The notes under the pieces are model-generated. The model was not told the origin of the DNA, made no database searches, and worked only from the letters and a program-made list of their open reading frames with translations. A program made the translations under genes and the position numbers. 64,000 nucleotides of DNA from Microcoleus sp. bin48.metabat.b7b8b9.023 (GTDB lineage Bacteria > Cyanobacteriota > Cyanobacteriia > Cyanobacteriales > Microcoleaceae): positions 1 to 64,000 of the forward strand of contig NZ_JAAFKG010000020.1 in assembly GCF_013299185.1 (NCBI RefSeq), given 5' to 3'. Below are positions 59,614 through 64,000 of the stretch, in pieces; position 1 is the first letter of the stretch; every line of letters starts with the position of its first letter.

Positions 59614-61806
59614 ATGAATTCCGATTTTCACAACCAATCCGAAACACCCCAATTAGAAGATTCTGCATCGCTGACTGTCGTTGCAGAAACTTATTACTCT
59701 GAAGGCAATTTAGCAGCCGCCGTCGCTGCTTGTCGCCGAGCTCTGGAATTGCAACCGAATTGGGCGGCGGCTTACGTGACAATGGGCAATGTGCAGCAAG
59801 CAAGCGGCCAGATTCAGGAAGCAATGCGGTTTTATTCGGAGGCGATCGCCCTGAATCCCGATTTTGCTGAGGCTTATGCTAATTTGGGGAGTATGCTCTA
59901 CAAACAAGGGCATTTCGTGGAGGCGATCGTCAATTACCAAAAGGCGATCGAACTTAAACCAACTTTGGCTGCTGCTTACTGGAATTTGGCAGGCGCACTG
60001 AAGCAGCAAGGGCAGTCGGATGCAGCCGTAGCCTACGAGCAAAAAGCTCTCGAACTCAATCCCCATCTCGCTCAGGTAGATTTTCACATAAATTTAGGCG
60101 ATAAATTAGCGCGACAAGGGAAGTTAGACGAGGCTGTGGCTGCATGGCAACGGGCGATCGCATTTAAACCCGATTTACCCGAAGCCTACTGTCAAATTGG
60201 CATAATTTTGCGCCACCAGGGCAAAGCAAAAGAAGCCATACCCAACCTGCAAAAAGCGCTAGAAATCAAACCAGATTTTATTGCCGCCCACCAACATTTG
60301 TGTGGCATCCTCCGAGATACTAGCGATTTAGCGGCCGCGCGGCAAGCCGTACACAAATACAGCCAAATGTGCGCCGAAACCGATCCAATTATGACGGCGA
60401 TTTACTACGTCAGCACCTATCAAGTCTCGGGATTGAATCAAATTGCGGGCGATCGATTTTTAGAGTTAGAGTCGTACTTGCAACAGAACTTAGAAACGGC
60501 TAGCTCGGTAGAAATTAAATCGCTTTATGCAAACTTCTTATTCAGCACGCCCTATGTGCGAGATGACTTAGCAGCCAACTCTAAACTTTACAGATTAATT
60601 GCCCAAAAGTATATCGAAAAATGTATCAAACCCAATTTTTCTCAACCCGCAAATTACAGTTTAAAACCACAATCCCCAGCCAGCAAATTAAAAATCGGGT
60701 TTTTATCCAATCACTTCAGCCGTCATTCTGTAGGTTGGTGCAGCGCTGACATCATTCGCGAATTGTCCGAGTTCACACCCAATTTATATCTGTACGCTTC
60801 CGAAAGAATTACTCCTGACGATCGCACTCAGCAATTTGATAGTTTGGGCAAACTCACTTTCCCCAAAACTTACCCAAACGGACTTGCCAATTCCGCAGAA
60901 ATTATCAACCAAATCCAGCAAGATGAATTGGATATTTTAGTCGATTTAGATTCTCTCAGCGTCCCAATTCACGCTGAAATACTTCACCAAAAACCCGCAC
61001 CAGTTTGTGTCTCTTGGCTCGGATTTGACGCCCCATACATATCCTCGGAAAATTACTTTCTTACCGACTGGCATTCGCACCCAGCAGGTAGGGAAAAATA
61101 TTATGACGAGCAGCTAATCAGAATGCCGGATTCCTTTGTGGCCGTGTCAGGTTTTCAGAGGTATGGAGTCGATCCGGTGGCGTTGAGAAAGTCGAATCGG
61201 ATCGGTTTCGATCAGATAGTTTACCTGTGCGTCGCTCCCGGCAGAAAATTCAATTCCGATTTAGTAAAAGCACAAATTGCGATTCTCAAACAAGTGCCGA
61301 ACAGTATTTTAATTCACAAAGCTTTGGGCGATGCTGCCGTATTTGAAGGTGCGTACCATCAAGCTTGCGAAGCTGAGGGAGTTAGTCGGCACAGAATTAA
61401 GTTTTTGCCCAGGTTTGCTACGGAGGAAGAACACAGAATTGTCTATTTGCTGGCTGATGTTTTGTTAGATTCTTATCCTTATAATGGAGGTACTCACACT
61501 TTAGAGGCTTTGTGGTTTAATTTGCCTGTGGTGACTCGCACTGGAGAACAGTTTTTGTCGAGAATGGGTTATTCGTTCTTGCAGGCTTTGGGAATTGAAA
61601 CTGGTGTGGCATGGTCTTGGGCTGAATATGTGGATCTGGGTGTAAAATTGGGTAAAGATGGTGAATTAAGAAAGGCAATTCAAGCACAGTTGATGAAATC
61701 TAAAGACGCAGCCAATTTGTCGCCGTTGTGGAATCCGAAAAAGTTTGCTGGTGATATGTATGCGGTGTTTGAAAAGCTATTTCAACAGTTGACAGTTGAC
61801 AGTTGA
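59614..61806 (+). CDS. TPR-containing SPINDLY/OGT-like glycosyltransferase (GT41)
   Basis: A 730-residue protein. I chose the ATG at 59614; an earlier in-frame ATG at 59479 would overlap the divergent GH108 gene. About seven TPRs occur at ~20-260 (WAAAYVTMGNVQQASGQ, AEAYANLGSMLYKQGH and so on). The GT41-like region runs from ~360 to 725 (KIGFLSNHFSRHSVGW, DILVDLDSL, APVCVSWLGFDA, YPYNGGTHTLEALWFNLPVV). It should transfer GlcNAc or fucose to protein side chains; the substrate is unknown. The last codons (QLTVDS) fall in a heptamer array, which also provides the TGA stop. Confidence 0.87.
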   Translation: MNSDFHNQSETPQLEDSASLTVVAETYYSEGNLAAAVAACRRALELQPNWAAAYVTMGNVQQASGQIQEAMRFYSEAIALNPDFAEAYANLGSMLYKQGHFVEAIVNYQKAIELKPTLAAAYWNLAGALKQQGQSDAAVAYEQKALELNPHLAQVDFHINLGDKLARQGKLDEAVAAWQRAIAFKPDLPEAYCQIGIILRHQGKAKEAIPNLQKALEIKPDFIAAHQHLCGILRDTSDLAAARQAVHKYSQMCAETDPIMTAIYYVSTYQVSGLNQIAGDRFLELESYLQQNLETASSVEIKSLYANFLFSTPYVRDDLAANSKLYRLIAQKYIEKCIKPNFSQPANYSLKPQSPASKLKIGFLSNHFSRHSVGWCSADIIRELSEFTPNLYLYASERITPDDRTQQFDSLGKLTFPKTYPNGLANSAEIINQIQQDELDILVDLDSLSVPIHAEILHQKPAPVCVSWLGFDAPYISSENYFLTDWHSHPAGREKYYDEQLIRMPDSFVAVSGFQRYGVDPVALRKSNRIGFDQIVYLCVAPGRKFNSDLVKAQIAILKQVPNSILIHKALGDAAVFEGAYHQACEAEGVSRHRIKFLPRFATEEEHRIVYLLADVLLDSYPYNGGTHTLEALWFNLPVVTRTGEQFLSRMGYSFLQALGIETGVAWSWAEYVDLGVKLGKDGELRKAIQAQLMKSKDAANLSPLWNPKKFAGDMYAVFEKLFQQLTVDS

Positions 61807-61822
61807 CAGTTGACAGTTGACC
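61785..61822. repeat. Heptamer array (CAGTTGA)n at the GT41 3' end
   Basis: About five heptamers overlap the last codons of the glycosyltransferase gene. One of them contains its stop codon. Confidence 0.85.
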
Positions 61823-61979
61823 CCCAGAGAGGGACCTCTACCCTTAAGTCCGAGTATTGGAGTAATGAATAGTCTGATTTTAATTTCTCCCTCGAAGGCG
61901 GGCGGGCTTTCAACCAATTCTTTCTGGTAAAATCTGAATTAATAGTATGATTTCCACTGGAATGACCGCGATTAAATAG

Positions 61980-62146
61980 GTTTGTAGTGAGGACTTCAGT
62001 CCGCACCAATCAAAGGACTGAAGTCCGAACGATAAAACAAACCGAGAAAGGTTATTTACTCGAAGGCTATTTAACTACTGACTACTGAGTAATAACGTTC
62101 GCGAGCGGGGACACCACTATGACAACTGACAACTGACAACTGACTA
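61980..62146. repeat. R1 palindrome and upstream heptamers of miaE
   Basis: An R1 copy is at 61980-62040. A TGACAACTGACAACTGACAA heptamer run at about 62119-62142 ends just before the miaE ATG, displacing a clear Shine-Dalgarno box. Between them is a GCGAGCGGGGACACC motif near 62100. Confidence 0.8.
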
Positions 62147-62731
62147 ATGACAACAATTAAGTTTTTGAAACAGCCGACTTCGCCAGCTTGGATCGAACAG
62201 GCGATCGCACATTTGGATACAATCTTATTAGATCATTCTCACTGCGAGCGGAAAGCAGCCGGAGTAGCGTTAAATTTAATGTTTCGCTACCCAGCGCGGG
62301 AAAAAATGGTAAGGATGTTAACCGCCATCGCCCGCGAAGAATTGGAGCATTTCGAGCAAGTCAACCAGCGCTTAGAAGAGCGCGGGATCGCTTTGGGCCC
62401 TTTGGCTGCGCCTCCCTACGGTGGGGGTTTGTCCGCCCAAATTCGCAAGCAGGAACCGGAGAGACTTTTGGATTCTTTGTTGGTTTCTGGTTTGATTGAA
62501 GCGCGGAGTCACGAGCGGTTGGGGCTGCTAGGCGAGCATTGTCCCGACGCAGAATTAGCTAAGTTTTACCGCAGTTTGATGGCTTCGGAAGCGCGCCATT
62601 ACGGGGTATATTGGATTTTGGCAACAACTTATTTCGATCGCGATCTTGTTATTGAGCGGCTGGAGCAATTATCATTGATAGAGAGCGAGTTGCTGGCAAC
62701 TCTTTATCCTGAACCGAGAATTCATAGTTAA
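62147..62731 (+). CDS. miaE: tRNA-(2-methylthio-N6-isopentenyl-A37) hydroxylase MiaE
   Basis: A 194-residue non-haem diiron ferritin-fold enzyme that hydroxylates ms2i6A37 in tRNA. Diiron ligands are in DHSHCERKAAGVALNL (Glu ~34), IAREELEHFEQV (Glu and His ~65-69), GLIEARSHERL (Glu, His ~117-121) and ASEARHYGVYW (Glu, His ~145-148). The length fits the family, and the short N-terminus is normal. It is probably transcribed with its own promoter; the GNAT gene follows after 91 bp. Confidence 0.93.
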   Translation: MTTIKFLKQPTSPAWIEQAIAHLDTILLDHSHCERKAAGVALNLMFRYPAREKMVRMLTAIAREELEHFEQVNQRLEERGIALGPLAAPPYGGGLSAQIRKQEPERLLDSLLVSGLIEARSHERLGLLGEHCPDAELAKFYRSLMASEARHYGVYWILATTYFDRDLVIERLEQLSLIESELLATLYPEPRIHS

Positions 62732-62822
62732 AAGTTGGGTGCATTTCCAGACTGTAAAACACTAATTGTCAGTAAAATTACAGTTGCCAAAGTCAAAAAA
62801 TAAGTATAATTAGCAACAAGTA

Positions 62823-63320
62823 ATGAGAACCCAACATCGGGATTTTTTAATTCGTTCCTGGGAAACGCGCGATCGGGCTGAGGCATTCCATTTAATTCAG
62901 AATGTTTTGGTAGAGTACGGTTTACAATGCGAAGTTCATGGCGCCGATCGAGATGTCTATGATGTAGAACTACACTATCAGAAGAAGGGCGGGGAATTTT
63001 GGGTAGTTGAAAAGCACGATCGAATAGTCGGTACAGCGGCTTACTATCCCGTCCAACGCGGAAAGAATGCTGTGGAAATCCGCAAAATGTATATTTTGCC
63101 AGCAGCAAGGGGACAAGGTTTGGGGAAATTTTTACTGCAAGCATTGGAAAGTAAAATTATCGCTCGCGGCTTTGATGAAATCTGGATCGAAACTGCTAGC
63201 GTTCTCAAAGAAGCTGTTAAAATGTACGAAACTAGCGGATATCTACCGACAACGGGTGTGGAAACAGCAAGGTGCGATCGGGTTTACGTAAAATCTCTCG
63301 GCGTCAACAAGCTAGAATAG
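62823..63320 (+). CDS. GNAT-family N-acetyltransferase
   Basis: A 165-residue protein with the GNAT fold. The acetyl-CoA loop is VEIRKMYILPAARGQGLGKFLLQALESKI (~82-110), with the Q/RxxGxG/A motif RGQGLGKF. A C-terminal segment is YETSGYLPTTGVETARCDRVYVKSL. An acidic Tyr/Asp-rich N-terminal half precedes it. It should acetylate an amine on a small molecule or protein; the target is unknown. It is downstream of miaE on the same strand. Confidence 0.85.
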   Translation: MRTQHRDFLIRSWETRDRAEAFHLIQNVLVEYGLQCEVHGADRDVYDVELHYQKKGGEFWVVEKHDRIVGTAAYYPVQRGKNAVEIRKMYILPAARGQGLGKFLLQALESKIIARGFDEIWIETASVLKEAVKMYETSGYLPTTGVETARCDRVYVKSLGVNKLE

Positions 63321-63392
63321 AGATTCGCGATCGCTTGGAAATAGTAATAATGCTTTCAGTGATCTGAAACAACAAAAGCAGGATAAAAACCA

Positions 63393-64000
63393 ATGACTAT
63401 CCTCACAGAAAATTCTCAATCTCAAAATAACACTAGCAACAAATCTCTCGACGGCCCAAAAGAAGGGAGATTTGTTCAGACAGTCCGGGGGATTTTAAAT
63501 CCCCTCTATTATTTAGAGAAAAATTATAAGACATACGGCGACATTTTCACCACCCAATTCAGCAACTTTCCGCCCCAGGTAGTTATTAGCAATCCTCAAG
63601 CAATTCAAGAAATTTTCACAGGGGATAGTAAATTCTTTGAATCTGGTACGGGAAACCAAGTAACGTTACCTTTAGTAGGCCCCAATTCCTTATTGTTGTT
63701 AGATGGCGATCGACATTTGCAGCAGCGCAAGCTTTTAATGCCACCTTTGCACGGTGAACGTATGAAAGCTTACGGAGAAATCATCCGCGACATCACCGAA
63801 AAAGCAATTAATACTTGGACTCCTGGTAATACTTTCGTAGCCCAAGCAACCATGCAAAACATTTCTTTGGATGTGATTTTGCACGCAGTTTTTGGGCTGA
63901 GCGAAGGAGAACGCTACCAACAAATTCACCAATTAATGGTTGATATGTTCAGCGTGTTTAGTAATCCATTAAATGCTACCTTTTTGCTGGTAAAGTCACT
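63393..64000 (+). CDS. Cytochrome P450, CYP110-like (5' part, cut by window edge)
   Basis: An open frame of 202 codons runs off the right edge. It has the N-terminal proline-rich/basic region (LDGPKEGRFVQTVRGILNPL), the helix C heme-contact region RHLQQRKLLMPPLHGERM (~110-127) and the helix D/E segment that follows. The cytoplasmic N-terminus has no strong membrane anchor. CYP110-type P450s in cyanobacteria hydroxylate fatty acids and terpenes. The cysteine heme ligand lies beyond the window. The ATG is preceded by AGGATAAAAACCA. Confidence 0.85.
   Translation, partial: MTILTENSQSQNNTSNKSLDGPKEGRFVQTVRGILNPLYYLEKNYKTYGDIFTTQFSNFPPQVVISNPQAIQEIFTGDSKFFESGTGNQVTLPLVGPNSLLLLDGDRHLQQRKLLMPPLHGERMKAYGEIIRDITEKAINTWTPGNTFVAQATMQNISLDVILHAVFGLSEGERYQQIHQLMVDMFSVFSNPLNATFLLVKS

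Overview
The window comes from a cyanobacterium, most likely a filamentous Oscillatoriales of the Microcoleus type. The phylum call is firm. It rests on psbX, a Ycf66-family gene, a high-light-inducible protein, a DUF4079 membrane protein, a PilM-N-O-Q cluster, a CYP110-like P450, many HIP1 octamers (GCGATCGC) and dense heptamer (STRR) arrays. The genus is inferred from the style and density of the dispersed palindromic repeats. No plasmid, phage or CRISPR signature was seen.

Layout. 0-6.6 kb: HpxO-like urate hydroxylase, glycosyltransferase, rsmI, PfkB-family kinase, JmjC/cupin hydroxylase. 6.6-8.3 kb: a local tandem array that has copied the 3' end and terminator of a sugar-binding lipoprotein gene. 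8.3-16 kb: that lipoprotein gene, then pilM-N-O-Q of the type IV pilus. 16-24.6 kb: a repeat-rich gap, HU, cobD, two unusual flavoproteins, a small unknown protein, an anchored type 1 binding protein and tRNA-Ser(CGA). 24.7-32.5 kb: comEC, a DUF4079 gene, a frameshifted tnpB element with nearby debris, radC and small genes. 32.6-43.6 kb: sdhB, hlip, two PPC-domain proteins (one a trypsin-like protease), a redoxin/2OG-oxygenase fusion, an intact tnpB, ycf66, psbX, a YggT protein and accC. 43.7-51 kb: tRNA-Leu(GAG), a MazEF-type pair, a two-gene CHAT-protease/TPR plus membrane-partner cassette, and an orphan HTH protein. 51-64 kb: UbiH-type hydroxylase, a PAS histidine kinase, a Ser/Thr kinase, GH108 muramidase, TPR-GT41 glycosyltransferase, miaE, a GNAT protein and the start of a P450.

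How the genes work together. Most are single housekeeping genes separated by repeat-filled gaps. Clear functional groups are pilM-N-O-Q (pilus alignment complex and secretin; comEC elsewhere in the window could use the same uptake route), HU-cobD (15-bp gap), psbX-ycf66 (same strand), mazE-mazF (overlapping) and the CHAT pair (4-bp ATGA overlap). The CHAT cassette is the best candidate for an under-described system. It joins a caspase-like protease, eight almost identical 46-residue TPR units, an uncharacterised C-terminal tail and a partner ending in two membrane helices. It sits next to a toxin-antitoxin pair and repeated palindromes.

The gaps hold at least nine repeat families. These include a MITE whose empty site can be read inside the window, 63-bp CCGGG palindromes, a ~180-bp element enclosing a palindrome that is perfect in one copy, and heptamer arrays that supply the stop codons of two genes.
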